Source: an uncultured Clostridia bacterium | GTDB lineage: Bacteria; Bacillota; Clostridia; UBA1381 | DNA: 38,528 nt | Reading direction: 5' to 3' | Assembly (NCBI GenBank): GCA_944392335.1 | Contig: CALXWJ010000050.1 | Span: 1-38,528 of the forward strand | Shown here: piece after piece, positions 26,414 through 34,620 of the stretch | Layout: each line of letters starts with the position of its first letter | Position numbering within the stretch: the first letter of the stretch is position 1 | The notes under the pieces: model-generated | What the model was told of the DNA's origin: nothing | The model's database searches: none | What the model saw: only the letters and a program-made list of their open reading frames with translations | Translations under genes and position numbers: made by a program

Positions 26414-27073
26414 ATGATAACATTTGAAGATATCAAAAAAAATGAAGACATAAAAACCTATATTGAAGAAGCAGACAAATCCTTAATTGCTCTCGGTTTT
26501 ACCGAACACAGCTTTGCTCATGTAGGCAGAGTGGCAAACGTTGCAAAATACATATTGGAAACCTTAGGATATTCAAAACATGATATTGAACTTGTTCAAA
26601 TAGCTGCCTATCTTCATGATATAGGCAATCTGGTAAACCGTATCGACCATTCCCTCAGCGGCGCCGTTATGGCCTTTAGGATATTATCAAATCTTAACAT
26701 GCCTGCCCGTGATATTGCGGTCATAACAACCGCTATCGGAAATCACGACGAAGGGACCGGCGTTGCGGTTAATCCATTGGCTGCCGCACTTATCATAGCC
26801 GACAAAAGCGACGTTAGATATACAAGAGTGCGCAACCGTGATTCGTCGACCTTTGACATTCATGACCGTGTTAATTTTTCGGTAAAAAAATCAACGATCA
26901 CAATCAATGATGATCAAACAGCTCTGATACTTAAATTAACGGTCGATACTCAGTACAGCTCCGTTATGGATTATTTTGAAATTTTTCTCGGAAGAATGAT
27001 AATGTGCCGGAAAGCGGCGGAAAAATTAGGGTTGATTTTTAAATTAATTATAAATAATCAACAGGTTATTTAA
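26414..27073 (+). CDS. HD-domain metal-dependent phosphohydrolase
   Basis: 219 residues, ATG at 26414 after AAAGGAAAAACAG. The HD signature is complete: H36 in 'HSFAHVGRV', H68-D69 in 'AYLHDIGN', a further H79 in 'RIDHSLSG', H111 in 'GNHDEGTG' and D130 in 'IIADKSDVRYTR'. The extra histidines fit a two-metal HD enzyme of the kind that cleaves nucleotides or cyclic dinucleotides, but the substrate cannot be read. The C-terminal ~60 residues ('STITINDDQTALILKLTVDT') form a small extra domain seen in a clostridial HD subgroup. A terminator follows at 27232-27268. Confidence 0.85.
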   Translation: MITFEDIKKNEDIKTYIEEADKSLIALGFTEHSFAHVGRVANVAKYILETLGYSKHDIELVQIAAYLHDIGNLVNRIDHSLSGAVMAFRILSNLNMPARDIAVITTAIGNHDEGTGVAVNPLAAALIIADKSDVRYTRVRNRDSSTFDIHDRVNFSVKKSTITINDDQTALILKLTVDTQYSSVMDYFEIFLGRMIMCRKAAEKLGLIFKLIINNQQVI

Positions 27074-27231
27074 TATGAACACATCCGCATAATTGAAATT
27101 TACAATATGCCGCTCCGCAATACGGTTATTATAGTTGTCAAGATAATCTGTAAAAATTAATTGTCAATTAAAAGCAGACAGCAAGCAACTGCCTTTGATT
27201 ATAGAGTTATTGTTCCGGTTTATATCAAGCA

Positions 27232-27268
27232 AGGATCTTTCAATTTATATGAAAATCCTCTTTTTTTT
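27232..27268 (+). terminator. Intrinsic terminator after the HD gene
   Basis: AGGATCTTTCA (27232-27242) pairs with TGAAAATCCT (27250-27259), one bulged C, 7-nt loop, followed by eight T's (27261-27268). The rest of the 347-bp stretch 27074-27420 holds the opposing terminator at 27317-27354 and otherwise nothing I recognise. Confidence 0.75.
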
Positions 27269-27316
27269 AATCTTTCAACTTACCTATCCTACACATAATA
27301 AAGTTTTCGCAGCACA

Positions 27317-27354
27317 CAAAAAAAAGACCGATATTTCAAATAAACCGGTCTTTA
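27317..27354 (-). terminator. Intrinsic terminator of the thiamine operon
   Basis: On the minus strand AAAGACCG (27347-27354) pairs with CGGTCTTT (27324-27331) and is followed by a T-tract (27317-27323 region). It lies 67 bp after the cytX stop and closes the nine-gene operon. Confidence 0.85.
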
Positions 27355-27420
27355 ATATCAGTTCTTATTCGTTTATTATTATTCTAATGTTTTTTATAAT
27401 TTCTTGTATATTTTTTTCTA

Positions 27421-28599
27421 TTATGATACTTCATGTTTTATTTTTTTTGATACATATCTGAAAACCACACATATAACAATTATAATTATCATACTTGGAA
27501 AAGTATTTCCCAAAATGAAATCATAGTTCATCATACAACGGTAAATTATAAATCCCAAAGCCCATATGATCAAATTTGATACACAGAATCTTTTATCATC
27601 ATACTTTTTCTTTAAAATAAAGAAATCGCAGATTTGTATTGCGATCATCGGCGCAAATACAGAGCCTATCAAATACAGAAAGTCTGTTATATCATCCATC
27701 GGGAAGAATATTGCTCCTATCACACCGATTATCGTTGTTGCAACGGCGACCCATTTACCGTTTATTTTTTTCGATAAGGTTTCACTTGAAACACCGGTAG
27801 AATATGCATCCAAAAATGTCGTGGTGGTAGTAGATAATACGATAATAAACAATCCGCCGATACCAAGACCGGCTTTTGTCATGATCTCTGCTATATCACA
27901 GGTACCCGTAATAATTGTCGCGCCCATCCCTATAATATACATCCAGCAGCTTACAATACCGTATACCAATACGCTTACAAAGCTTGCCTTTGTGGGTTTT
28001 TCCGCTTCTCTTGTATAATCGCTTATAAGAGGCAGCCAGGAAAGCGGCATTGCAACAGACAATTCAACCGCCGCGCCGAAGCTTATAGTGTCCTGCATTG
28101 TGTTATTGGAAACATCTTTGCTGAAAATAATAAAACTAAAAACAATAGTTAACAAGAACAATAAACTCATGGAAACGGTATTAAGTTTACCAAGGTTTGT
28201 TACTCCCACCAATATCCACAATATAATCAGAGCGCCGATCACGATACTCCATATATAACTGCCGATATTTATTGCTTTATCAGCTGCCAGTGCTCCGTCA
28301 TAGATCATAATTGCCGTCCATCCCACAAGCTGAATGATATTCAAGATCGAAAACAAGAAATTGCCGTTATAACCAAAGCTGAACGCAACGGTTTCCATTG
28401 AGCTTTTGCGTGTTTTGCCGCCAATATATCCGGCAAAAAACATTAAAGCACATCCGATTATATGTCCGATCACAATCGCAAGTATACCTTTTGCAAATCC
28501 CAAAGGCGCAAACGATGTTCCTGTCAGTATTTCTGCGATAGAAATAGCTGCACCGCACCAAATAAGTCCATTTTCAAATACTGTAGTTCTCTTGCTCAT
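27421..28599 (-). CDS. cytX: Putative hydroxymethylpyrimidine transporter CytX (NCS1 family)
   Basis: 393 residues from the ATG at 28599, which has AGAGGAGGC upstream; the frame extends to 28644 inside thiD. About twelve hydrophobic segments and NCS1 features are visible: 'ENGLIWCGAAISIAEILTGT', 'GHIIGCALMFFAGYIGGKTR', 'IIQLVGWTAIMIYDGALAAD' and 'MPLSWLPLISDYTREAEKP'. NCS1 proteins carry nucleobases and related compounds with H+ or Na+. The subgroup found in thiamine operons (CytX) is assigned to HMP uptake by comparative genomics. One base separates it from the thiD stop. With no thiC in the operon, importing the pyrimidine for ThiD is the obvious role; that is inference from context. Confidence 0.85.
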   Translation of the reverse strand: MSKRTTVFENGLIWCGAAISIAEILTGTSFAPLGFAKGILAIVIGHIIGCALMFFAGYIGGKTRKSSMETVAFSFGYNGNFLFSILNIIQLVGWTAIMIYDGALAADKAINIGSYIWSIVIGALIILWILVGVTNLGKLNTVSMSLLFLLTIVFSFIIFSKDVSNNTMQDTISFGAAVELSVAMPLSWLPLISDYTREAEKPTKASFVSVLVYGIVSCWMYIIGMGATIITGTCDIAEIMTKAGLGIGGLFIIVLSTTTTTFLDAYSTGVSSETLSKKINGKWVAVATTIIGVIGAIFFPMDDITDFLYLIGSVFAPMIAIQICDFFILKKKYDDKRFCVSNLIIWALGFIIYRCMMNYDFILGNTFPSMIIIIVICVVFRYVSKKIKHEVS

Positions 28600-28600
28600 T

Positions 28601-29407
28601 TTATTCAGCCTCCTCTGCATACTTACCGCATATATTAAATGCATGATTCATCGGTCCTCTGCCTTTTCCCAGATCAAGCATTGATGATAATGCGTCAGAT
28701 ATATAATCTTTGGCAATTTTTACCGCATCATTTATTTTATAGCCTTTCGCCAGATTTGAGACAATGGCAGAAGATAACGTACATCCCGTCCCATGTGTAT
28801 TTGGATTATCGATTCTCTTGCCGTAAAACCATTCCTGCCCGTTTTCAGATAAAAGAAAATCGTCTGCATCACTTATGTTGTGTCCGCCTTTTATCAACAC
28901 ATTACAGCCATAACTGTTATTGATTATTATTGCGGCTTTAACCATATCTTCCTTGTTATGTACTTCAATTCCCGAAAGAATTTCCGCTTCGGGAATATTC
29001 GGAGTTATAAGATGTGCTATAGGCAATAATTTTTCTTTCAGCACAGAAACTGCTTCTTCACAAATCAGCCTTGCTCCGCTTGTTGAAACCATTACAGGGT
29101 CAACTATAATATTTTCGGCATGATAGAAAGATAGCCTTTGGGCGATCACTTCAATAAGATTGCTTGAAGCCACCATACCTATTTTCGTTGCGTTTGGCAC
29201 TATATCGGCAAATATAGCATCAATCTGTTCCTGTAAAAATTTTGGAGTCACCTCCATAATACTTGTTACGCCGGTTGTGTTTTGAGCAGTTAATGCCGTA
29301 ATAGCACTCATAGCATAGACACCGTTTGTTATCATTGTTTTGATGTCTGCTTGAATACCGGCGCCTCCGCAGGAGTCACTTCCTGCGATTGTTAATGCTG
29401 TTCTCAT
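28601..29407 (-). CDS. thiD: Hydroxymethylpyrimidine/phosphomethylpyrimidine kinase
   Basis: 268 residues, ATG at 29407 after AGGAGG. ThiD phosphorylates HMP and then HMP-P to HMP-PP, the pyrimidine donor for ThiE. Ribokinase-fold motifs are complete: 'ALTIAGSDSCGGAGIQADIK' at the N-terminus, 'IVDPVMVSTSGARL', 'LITPNIPEAEILSGI', 'VLIKGGHN' and the anion-hole 'NTHGTGCTLSSAI'. The length is standard. It feeds on HMP imported by the next gene, cytX. Confidence 0.96.
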   Translation of the reverse strand: MRTALTIAGSDSCGGAGIQADIKTMITNGVYAMSAITALTAQNTTGVTSIMEVTPKFLQEQIDAIFADIVPNATKIGMVASSNLIEVIAQRLSFYHAENIIVDPVMVSTSGARLICEEAVSVLKEKLLPIAHLITPNIPEAEILSGIEVHNKEDMVKAAIIINNSYGCNVLIKGGHNISDADDFLLSENGQEWFYGKRIDNPNTHGTGCTLSSAIVSNLAKGYKINDAVKIAKDYISDALSSMLDLGKGRGPMNHAFNICGKYAEEAE

Positions 29408-29485
29408 AAATCATTCCTCCTAAAAATATAGCATTAATTTTATTAAGCGACAAAAAGTGGTGCCCCCGACTTGCCGCTGTTTGAC

Positions 29486-30145
29486 TTACATTTTATCGAT
29501 TATTTTAAAAAAGCCGTCTAAATCATTATAATCCGATATTACAATATCCGATATTTTTTCTACTTCCTGTGGGTCTTTCTCATATTCATCATAAATCGCC
29601 GCAACAAAAAAATCATCATTTTTTGCGGTTTTTATCGCGTACAGTGCATCTTCAAATATAATTGTTTTATCCTTCGGTGTTTTTAAAAATTCAAGCGCTT
29701 TTCTGTATATATACGGCTCATTCTTACCGCCACCTTCTTGTGTACAGGTAAATATTTTTGAAAAATATTTTGTGATACCGCATCTTTCCAATACCATTTC
29801 AACCAAATATTTATCGCTGGCAGTTGCTATACACATTTTCACATTATTATCAAAAAGATGATCCAAAAGATTTAAAACTCCCGGTTTTAATTCAACAACC
29901 TCTCTGTAATAATGCTCTGCAGTTTTATTTATACCATCGGTAATTTCCGATACTGATAACGGCAAAGAATATTCTTTTTGAACAAACTCGGCCGCCTGCA
30001 AAAGACTCATGTTATTGACCTTGATCCTTAATTCAGCAGTAGGGCTCAACCCTATGCTTTTTAAATAATTTTCTGCAATATTATCCCATATCATCATAGA
30101 ATCAAGTAAAGTTCCGTCTAAATCAAATATAGCCCCTTCAATCAT
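29486..30145 (-). CDS. HAD-superfamily phosphatase, probably thiamine-related
   Basis: 219 residues; the ATG overlaps the thiE stop by four bases (ATGA) and has GGAGG upstream. HAD motifs: I 'FDLDGTLLDS', II 'CIATASDK', III K in 'GGGKNEPYIYRKAL', IV 'IIFEDALYAIKTAK'. The helical cap between motifs I and II places it with the beta-phosphoglucomutase-like subclass. HAD phosphatases in thiamine operons are thought to dephosphorylate thiamine phosphate or HMP phosphate, but the substrate cannot be read here. The loop 'GKNEP' differs from the usual GKPxP. The 78 bp downstream before thiD hold no feature I recognise. Confidence 0.85.
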   Translation of the reverse strand: MIEGAIFDLDGTLLDSMMIWDNIAENYLKSIGLSPTAELRIKVNNMSLLQAAEFVQKEYSLPLSVSEITDGINKTAEHYYREVVELKPGVLNLLDHLFDNNVKMCIATASDKYLVEMVLERCGITKYFSKIFTCTQEGGGKNEPYIYRKALEFLKTPKDKTIIFEDALYAIKTAKNDDFFVAAIYDEYEKDPQEVEKISDIVISDYNDLDGFFKIIDKM

Positions 30146-30777
30146 GTTTTTATAACCTCCAATGCTTTTTCTTTAAGGTTTTCACAAGCCTTACTAATAT
30201 TATCCGCACCAAAAATCGCAGATACAACAGCCACACCGCAAACACCGCTGCCTTTGATTTGTGTTATATTGTCAAGAGTTATTCCGCCGATGGCAACACA
30301 AGGGATCGAAACCGAAGACGTGATTTTTTTTAAATCTTCTTTGGTGATCCTTTTAGCATTTTTCTTTGTGCTTGATGGAAAAACAGCGCCTACCCCCAGA
30401 TAATCTGCCCCATCTGCCTCTGCCTTTTGCGCTTGCGCCACTGTTTTTGCCGTAGCTCCGATTATAAATCCTTCATGGGTTTTCCTACGAATCTCACTGA
30501 CAGGCATATCTTCCATACCTACATGTACTCCCGAAGCGTTGCTTTTAAGTGCAACATTTAAATTATCGTTTATGATCAACGGTACATTATATTTATCACA
30601 CAATGCCTTGACCTCGACGGCTTTTTTCACAAACTCTTCTTCATCTAAATCCTTTTCCCTTAATTGTAATAAACTGATACCTCCTCTAAGAGCCGTTTCT
30701 ATTTGCTCGGTCAGTGTATTTTTGCCAGTCCAAGTATTATCGGTTATGGCATATAATAAAAGATTATCTTTATTCAA
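30142..30777 (-). CDS. thiE: Thiamine-phosphate synthase
   Basis: 211 residues starting at a TTG at 30777, which overlaps the end of the tenI-like gene; GGAGGC lies nine bases upstream inside that gene. ThiE couples HMP-PP with thiazole phosphate to give thiamine phosphate. TIM-barrel signatures are intact: 'GGISLLQLREKDLDEEEF', 'VPLIINDNLNVALKSNASGV', 'HVGMEDMP', 'LGVGAVFPSSTKKNA' and 'IPCVAIGGITLDN'. These are the ThiE rather than the TenI form, so the operon has one of each. Confidence 0.95.
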   Translation of the reverse strand: MNKDNLLLYAITDNTWTGKNTLTEQIETALRGGISLLQLREKDLDEEEFVKKAVEVKALCDKYNVPLIINDNLNVALKSNASGVHVGMEDMPVSEIRRKTHEGFIIGATAKTVAQAQKAEADGADYLGVGAVFPSSTKKNAKRITKEDLKKITSSVSIPCVAIGGITLDNITQIKGSGVCGVAVVSAIFGADNISKACENLKEKALEVIKT

Positions 30778-31366
30778 CTTTAAAAGCCTCCATATACTTA
30801 TTGATATCTTTGCATTGCATCAACCCGCTCATAACGCATCCGCCTTTTGCTCCTGCTTTTATCACCTCGGAAAAATTCTTGTGACCGATTCCGCCGATCG
30901 CATATACCGGTATATGAACCTTGCCGCATATATTTTTCAAAAACTCCAATCCTCTCGGCGCAACTCCTTTTTTGCAGTCGGTTTCAAATATATGCCCTGC
31001 AATAATATAAGTACATCCCAATTTTTCCGCCGATATTGCATCTTCAACGCTATGACAGGACGTTCCTATATTTTTAAACATCATTTTCTTTTCGTTTTCA
31101 ATATTTAAAAGAAAATGCATCGGAAGATGTATTGAATCACATTTTAATGAGATCGCAGCATCGGCAAAACTATGCAGGATACATTTGATATTATATTGAC
31201 GGCATATTTTCATCACTTTTTCGGCAAGAGCGGTATATTCTGATTCACTCAGATCCTTTTCCCTTAAAATGATGGCTTTCGGTTTGGCTTTGGCAATATT
31301 TTCTATCCTGACAAGAAAATCATCCTTACAAAGATTTCTGTTTGTTATACATATAATATCAGACAT
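30770..31366 (-). CDS. tenI: TenI-like thiazole tautomerase
   Basis: 198 residues; the ATG at 31366 overlaps the thiH stop by eight bases and has no clear binding site, so translational coupling is likely. It is a ThiE paralogue that lacks the ThiE pyrophosphate signature and has instead the TenI one, 'IIAGHIFETDCKKGVAPRGL'. In Bacillus, TenI speeds aromatisation of the thiazole carboxylate made by ThiG. 'KPKAIILREKDLSESEYTAL' and 'HIPVYAIGGIGHKNF' are shared barrel elements. Having it between thiH and thiE fits the product-tautomer step. The alternative, a second ThiE, is less likely. Confidence 0.85.
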   Translation of the reverse strand: MSDIICITNRNLCKDDFLVRIENIAKAKPKAIILREKDLSESEYTALAEKVMKICRQYNIKCILHSFADAAISLKCDSIHLPMHFLLNIENEKKMMFKNIGTSCHSVEDAISAEKLGCTYIIAGHIFETDCKKGVAPRGLEFLKNICGKVHIPVYAIGGIGHKNFSEVIKAGAKGGCVMSGLMQCKDINKYMEAFKVE

Positions 31367-32612
31367 ATAAATAATCGTTCAAGACGGGCTGCAAGCCTTC
31401 ATCTTCAATATCATTATACATTTTATTAAGACTGCGGTTATCATTTATTTCAAATTGTTCATCCCCTGCGGCTTCGTCTTGCTCCTTTCCTGAATATTTG
31501 CTTTCATGATCGCCTATTCCCGTTGATACACCGGCAGAAACCTTTGTTGCGGCTATTTTAACTATACCGTTCCTAAAATCGGCGCTTTCACGGGAAGATA
31601 CCGTGATACCGACAAAAGGAAGGAAAATACGATAAGCACAAAGCACTTGACAAAGCTGCTTCTCGCCGACGTCCAACGGATTGATTTTATCATTATTTAT
31701 AATAGGTCTGAGCCTTGGACAGGAAAGTGACATTTCTGCATATGGATATTTCCGTTGTAAATAATAAACATGGAGTGCACTTGCAAGAGCATCCTTTCTA
31801 AAATCCGAAAGACCTAACAAAGCAGAAAAAGCCACACCTCTCATACCGCCTCTTAAAGCCCGTTCCTGGGCGTCAAAACGATAAGGCCAGACCCGCTTAT
31901 GTCCCATTAGATGCAGGGTCTCATATTTATCACTGTCATATGTTTCTTGAAAAACAGTCACATAATCGGCGCCGCACTCGTGCAGATACCTATATTCATC
32001 GGTGTTTACCGGATATATCTCAAGCCCCACCATTCTGAAATATTTACGGGCAAGTTTACACGCCTCCCCTATATAATGTACATCACTCATAGAACGGCTT
32101 TCACCTGTTAACAGAAGTATTTCTTCCATACCGCTCTTTGCAATAATCTTCATTTCTTTTTCTATCTGCTCCATATTCAGTTTCATTCTATGTATGTCGT
32201 TATAGCAGTTAAATCCGCAGTATACACAGTAATTTTCACAGTAATTCGCAATATATAAAGGTGTGAACATATATACGGTATTACCGAAATGCTTGCTTGT
32301 TTCTACACTTGCTTTTTGCGCCATTTCCTCTAAAAAAGGTTCTGCTGCGGGAGATAACAACGCTTTAAAGTCATCAATGCTGCAAGTATCGTGTTCAAGT
32401 GCTTTTTTTACATCTTTTTCCGTATATACACTGTAATCAAAAGATTTCATTTGCGAAATGACCTTCTCGCATACATCGGAATTTATTTGCTCCATACCGG
32501 GCATATATTCCATATGATTTGTTCTGACACTCGGGTCTGTTTCCAATTTGTGCTTTTTTTTCAATGCTTTTTCGGACAGCTTATCCGAATCAACAAAAAA
32601 TCGATTATTCAT
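31359..32612 (-). CDS. thiH: 2-iminoacetate synthase (radical SAM, tyrosine lyase)
   Basis: 417 residues from the ATG at 32612, which follows GAGGAGGTCAAT. ThiH cleaves tyrosine with S-adenosylmethionine to dehydroglycine and p-cresol; the dehydroglycine supplies C2-N3 of the thiazole. The radical-SAM cluster ligands C125, C129 and C132 are in 'YCENYCVYCGF', followed by 'EILLLTGESRS' and the C-terminal thiamine-synthesis domain ('VSSRESADFRNGIVKIAATKV'). It is slightly longer than the usual ~370 residues because of an N-terminal extension. Choosing ThiH rather than the O2-using ThiO indicates an anaerobe. p-Cresol is a by-product. Confidence 0.95.
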   Translation of the reverse strand: MNNRFFVDSDKLSEKALKKKHKLETDPSVRTNHMEYMPGMEQINSDVCEKVISQMKSFDYSVYTEKDVKKALEHDTCSIDDFKALLSPAAEPFLEEMAQKASVETSKHFGNTVYMFTPLYIANYCENYCVYCGFNCYNDIHRMKLNMEQIEKEMKIIAKSGMEEILLLTGESRSMSDVHYIGEACKLARKYFRMVGLEIYPVNTDEYRYLHECGADYVTVFQETYDSDKYETLHLMGHKRVWPYRFDAQERALRGGMRGVAFSALLGLSDFRKDALASALHVYYLQRKYPYAEMSLSCPRLRPIINNDKINPLDVGEKQLCQVLCAYRIFLPFVGITVSSRESADFRNGIVKIAATKVSAGVSTGIGDHESKYSGKEQDEAAGDEQFEINDNRSLNKMYNDIEDEGLQPVLNDYLYV

Positions 32613-32622
32613 ATTGACCTCC

Positions 32623-33399
32623 TCAATCACGTAAAAATCCCGTAAGCGGATCGGATGCAGATGCGCCTCTTGTTAAAACTCTGCCAAGCCCCGAAAGGTA
32701 TGCTTGTCTGCCTGCTTCGATGGCTTTACGAAAAGCTGACGCCATAAGGGGCAGATTTCCGGCTGTTGCAAGAGCTGTATTTGCCATAATTGCAGCGGCG
32801 CCCATTTCCATGGCTTCACAAGCTTGAGACGGTCTTCCGATCCCCGCGTCTACGATTATAGGCAAGTCGATCTCATCAATTAAAATCTGTATAAATTCTT
32901 TTGTCGCAAGCCCTTTATTTGATCCGATAGGTGATGCAAGGGGCATAATTGTTGCAGCGCCCGCATTTACTAAATCCCTTGCTGTATTCAGATCAGGATA
33001 CATATATGGCATTACGACAAAGCCTTCATTTGCGAGTATTTCTGTTGCCTTAACAGTTTCAGCATTATCGGGCAATAAATATTTAGCGTCGCGCATGACT
33101 TCTATCTTAACAAAGTTTCCGCATCCAAGCTCTCTTGCCAGGCGCGCTATACGAACAGCTTCATCCGCGTTTCTTGCACCTGATGTGTTTGGAAGAAGAG
33201 TTATACCCTTTGGTATGAAGTCCAAAATATTTTCACTTTCCTTTGTGTTTGCACGTCTGACAGCCAATGTGATAATTTCCGCACCCGCATCCTTAACGGC
33301 AGCTTCAATTAATTTCAGAGAATATTTTCCTGAACCCAAAATGAATCGCGAATTAAATTCATGTCCTCCGATATTTAGTTTATCATCATTTATAATCAT
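32623..33399 (-). CDS. thiG: Thiazole synthase
   Basis: 258 residues, ATG at 33399 with AAGGACAT upstream. ThiG assembles the thiazole ring from DXP, dehydroglycine and the ThiS thiocarboxylate. '[20 protein letters not shown]' opens the protein, Schiff-base lysine K98 is in 'GNFVKIEV', and '[20 protein letters not shown]' with '[10 protein letters not shown]' forms the phosphate-binding end of the barrel. The length is standard. Gaps of 18 bp to thiF and 10 bp to thiH fit one transcript. Confidence 0.97.
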   Translation of the reverse strand: MIINDDKLNIGGHEFNSRFILGSGKYSLKLIEAAVKDAGAEIITLAVRRANTKESENILDFIPKGITLLPNTSGARNADEAVRIARLARELGCGNFVKIEVMRDAKYLLPDNAETVKATEILANEGFVVMPYMYPDLNTARDLVNAGAATIMPLASPIGSNKGLATKEFIQILIDEIDLPIIVDAGIGRPSQACEAMEMGAAAIMANTALATAGNLPLMASAFRKAIEAGRQAYLSGLGRVLTRGASASDPLTGFLRD

Positions 33400-33417
33400 T
33401 TCATGTCCTTCTTTCTG

Positions 33418-34056
33418 TTAGATATCAAATTTTTCCGATATGATCCTAAGTACCGTATGTGCCTGATGAGACGCACAAAGCATCACTCGGCTTGAATAAA
33501 GAGTATCTCCGTTACCTACATCGCTGACACCGTCGCCGCATAAGTAAAAATAATTTGTGATTTTCTTTGTTTTAATACTGTTTGCGCTTCCCAATCCTGC
33601 CATTCCCGATGCCGCCACTAAATATTTATCCGCCATTTTTTCCATCACAAAATCAACGAGTTTGCTTTTTTCTTCGGCAGCATCAAACGCTTCACAAATA
33701 ATATCAGCCGGTGAAAGCAGCGTATAATAATTGTTTTCGTTTAATTTTACAGTATGAGTCTGGATTTTGGTGTACGGTGAAATTTCCTTGATATTTTCCA
33801 AAAGAGCATCTGTTTTATATCTGCCGATCTGACAAAACTTATACTGTTGTCTGTTTAGGTTTGTAATATCGATCTTATCAAAATCAATTAAGATCAATTT
33901 CCCGATTCCTGCTCTTGCAAGCGAAATGGCAATATTTGATCCAAGTCCTCCCAAACCGCAAACAGCAACAGTTGTATCTTCAAATTTCCTTTGATGCTCT
34001 TTTCCTATTCTGTCATAAAGCGCTTTTTTCATTTCATTTTCCGAAGGTATTTTCAC
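33418..34056 (-). CDS. thiF: ThiS adenylyltransferase ThiF
   Basis: I place the start at a GTG at 34056 (212 residues), seven bases after a GGAGGT formed by the final Gly-Gly codons of thiS; the frame stays open to 34074, but that start lacks a site. ThiF adenylates the ThiS C-terminus before sulfur transfer. The nucleotide-binding 'VAVCGLGGLGSNIAISLARA' and 'LILIDFDKIDITNLNRQQY' are intact, with 'AFDAAEEK' after. It belongs to the short, single-domain ThiF subgroup of Clostridia and does not show the C-terminal zinc CxxC pairs of E. coli ThiF. Confidence 0.93.
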   Translation of the reverse strand: MKIPSENEMKKALYDRIGKEHQRKFEDTTVAVCGLGGLGSNIAISLARAGIGKLILIDFDKIDITNLNRQQYKFCQIGRYKTDALLENIKEISPYTKIQTHTVKLNENNYYTLLSPADIICEAFDAAEEKSKLVDFVMEKMADKYLVAASGMAGLGSANSIKTKKITNYFYLCGDGVSDVGNGDTLYSSRVMLCASHQAHTVLRIISEKFDI

Positions 34057-34057
34057 A

Positions 34058-34252
34058 TCATCCACCTCCGACAAAACTTACAATCTCTATCGTATCGCCA
34101 TCATTCAGTATAGTAAGATCATACTGTGATTTAGGAACAATATTACCATTTCTTTCTACGGCAATACGGGTAAGGTTATAGTCTGTTGTTAAAAGATATT
34201 CCTTCAAGGACATATTTGAAACATCTTTTTCCATTCCATTAATTCTAACCAT
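34058..34252 (-). CDS. thiS: Sulfur carrier protein ThiS
   Basis: 64 residues, ATG at 34252 after AGGAGGGAGAAA. It is a ubiquitin-like carrier that brings sulfur as a C-terminal thiocarboxylate. The sequence shows 'MVRINGMEKDVS', 'IAVERNGNIVPKSQYD', 'LNDGDTIEIVSFV' and the required C-terminal Gly-Gly (GGG). It is the first gene of the operon, just after the riboswitch leader. Confidence 0.96.
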   Translation of the reverse strand: MVRINGMEKDVSNMSLKEYLLTTDYNLTRIAVERNGNIVPKSQYDLTILNDGDTIEIVSFVGGG

Positions 34253-34279
34253 TTTCTCCCTCCTGAAAGTTTATGTAAT

Positions 34280-34311
34280 AAAAAAACGAATATCCCTTTG
34301 TGGATTATCCG
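34280..34311 (-). terminator. Riboswitch-controlled leader terminator
   Basis: On the minus strand CGGATAATCC (34302-34311) pairs with GGGATATTCG (34287-34296), 10 positions with two wobbles and one mismatch, followed by seven T's (34280-34286). It lies between the TPP aptamer and thiS, so ligand-bound leader should stop transcription here. Confidence 0.75.
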
Positions 34312-34329
34312 TCTAAAATCAAACTGTAT

Positions 34330-34417
34330 GACTTCCTACGGCGGCATTATCCGCATCAGGTATAAAGGTCGAAGTTCAATTACTTCCTCTCAGCCCGAAC
34401 TACAAGCTCCCTTGTAT
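34330..34417 (-). promoter_or_regulatory. TPP riboswitch (THI element)
   Basis: The minus strand carries the aptamer landmarks in order: a 5' pairing arm ending in GGGAGC, then GGGCTGAGAGG, then ACCTTTATACCTGAT, then GCGGATAATGCCGCCGTAGG. The CTGAGA and CCTGAT...GGATAATGCC boxes are the TPP-binding core. It starts about ten bases after the predicted transcription start and is followed by a terminator, so it should switch off the thiamine operon when TPP is plentiful. Confidence 0.95.
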
Positions 34418-34434
34418 TTTTAATTATATTATAC

Positions 34435-34463
34435 ATTATACAACTTTTTATTTTAAAATGCAA
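34435..34463 (-). promoter_or_regulatory. Promoter of the thiamine operon
   Basis: Minus strand TTGCAT (34458-34463), 17-bp spacer, TATAAT (34435-34440). Transcription would begin near 34428, just ahead of the riboswitch. Confidence 0.7.
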
Positions 34464-34511
34464 CAAAAAAACAAAATTTATTGAAAAAATTCTATAATTT
34501 ACTAATATACA

Positions 34512-34547
34512 AAATAGTTTACTTATAACAATTAAATTAAACTATTT
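34512..34547. promoter_or_regulatory. 10-bp inverted repeat in the thiS / XRE-cupin divergent region
   Basis: AAATAGTTTA (34512-34521) and TAAACTATTT (34538-34547) are perfectly complementary with a 16-nt spacer. It ends 28 bp before the -35 of the XRE-cupin gene and is not part of the riboswitch. It may be an operator or a small hairpin. Confidence 0.4.
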
Positions 34548-34574
34548 ATGAGGAATATTTATGCAATTGTTTTA

Positions 34575-34603
34575 TTGACACTTTATTTTCAATATGTTAA
34601 AAT
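34575..34603 (+). promoter_or_regulatory. Promoter of the XRE-cupin / acyl-CoA synthetase pair
   Basis: Perfect TTGACA (34575-34580), 17-bp spacer, TAAAAT (34598-34603). The start would be near 34610, inside the palindrome described next. Confidence 0.8.
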
Positions 34604-34606
34604 AAA

Positions 34607-34620
34607 ATAAGTATACTTAT
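34607..34620. promoter_or_regulatory. Perfect 14-bp palindrome at the transcription start, probable operator
   Basis: ATAAGTATACTTAT reads identically on both strands and covers the predicted +1 of the XRE-cupin gene. A second palindrome, ATACGTAT, overlaps its right edge. The position suits autorepression by the XRE-cupin protein encoded immediately downstream. Confidence 0.55.

Noticed and set aside
27195..27461. 88-residue hydrophobic frame on the plus strand
   Set aside because: It crosses two opposing terminators and enters the 3' end of cytX. Its hydrophobicity follows from T-rich DNA.
30539..31108. 189-residue frame antisense to thiE and the tenI-like gene
   Set aside because: It lies opposite two well-supported overlapping genes, with no binding site and no domain.
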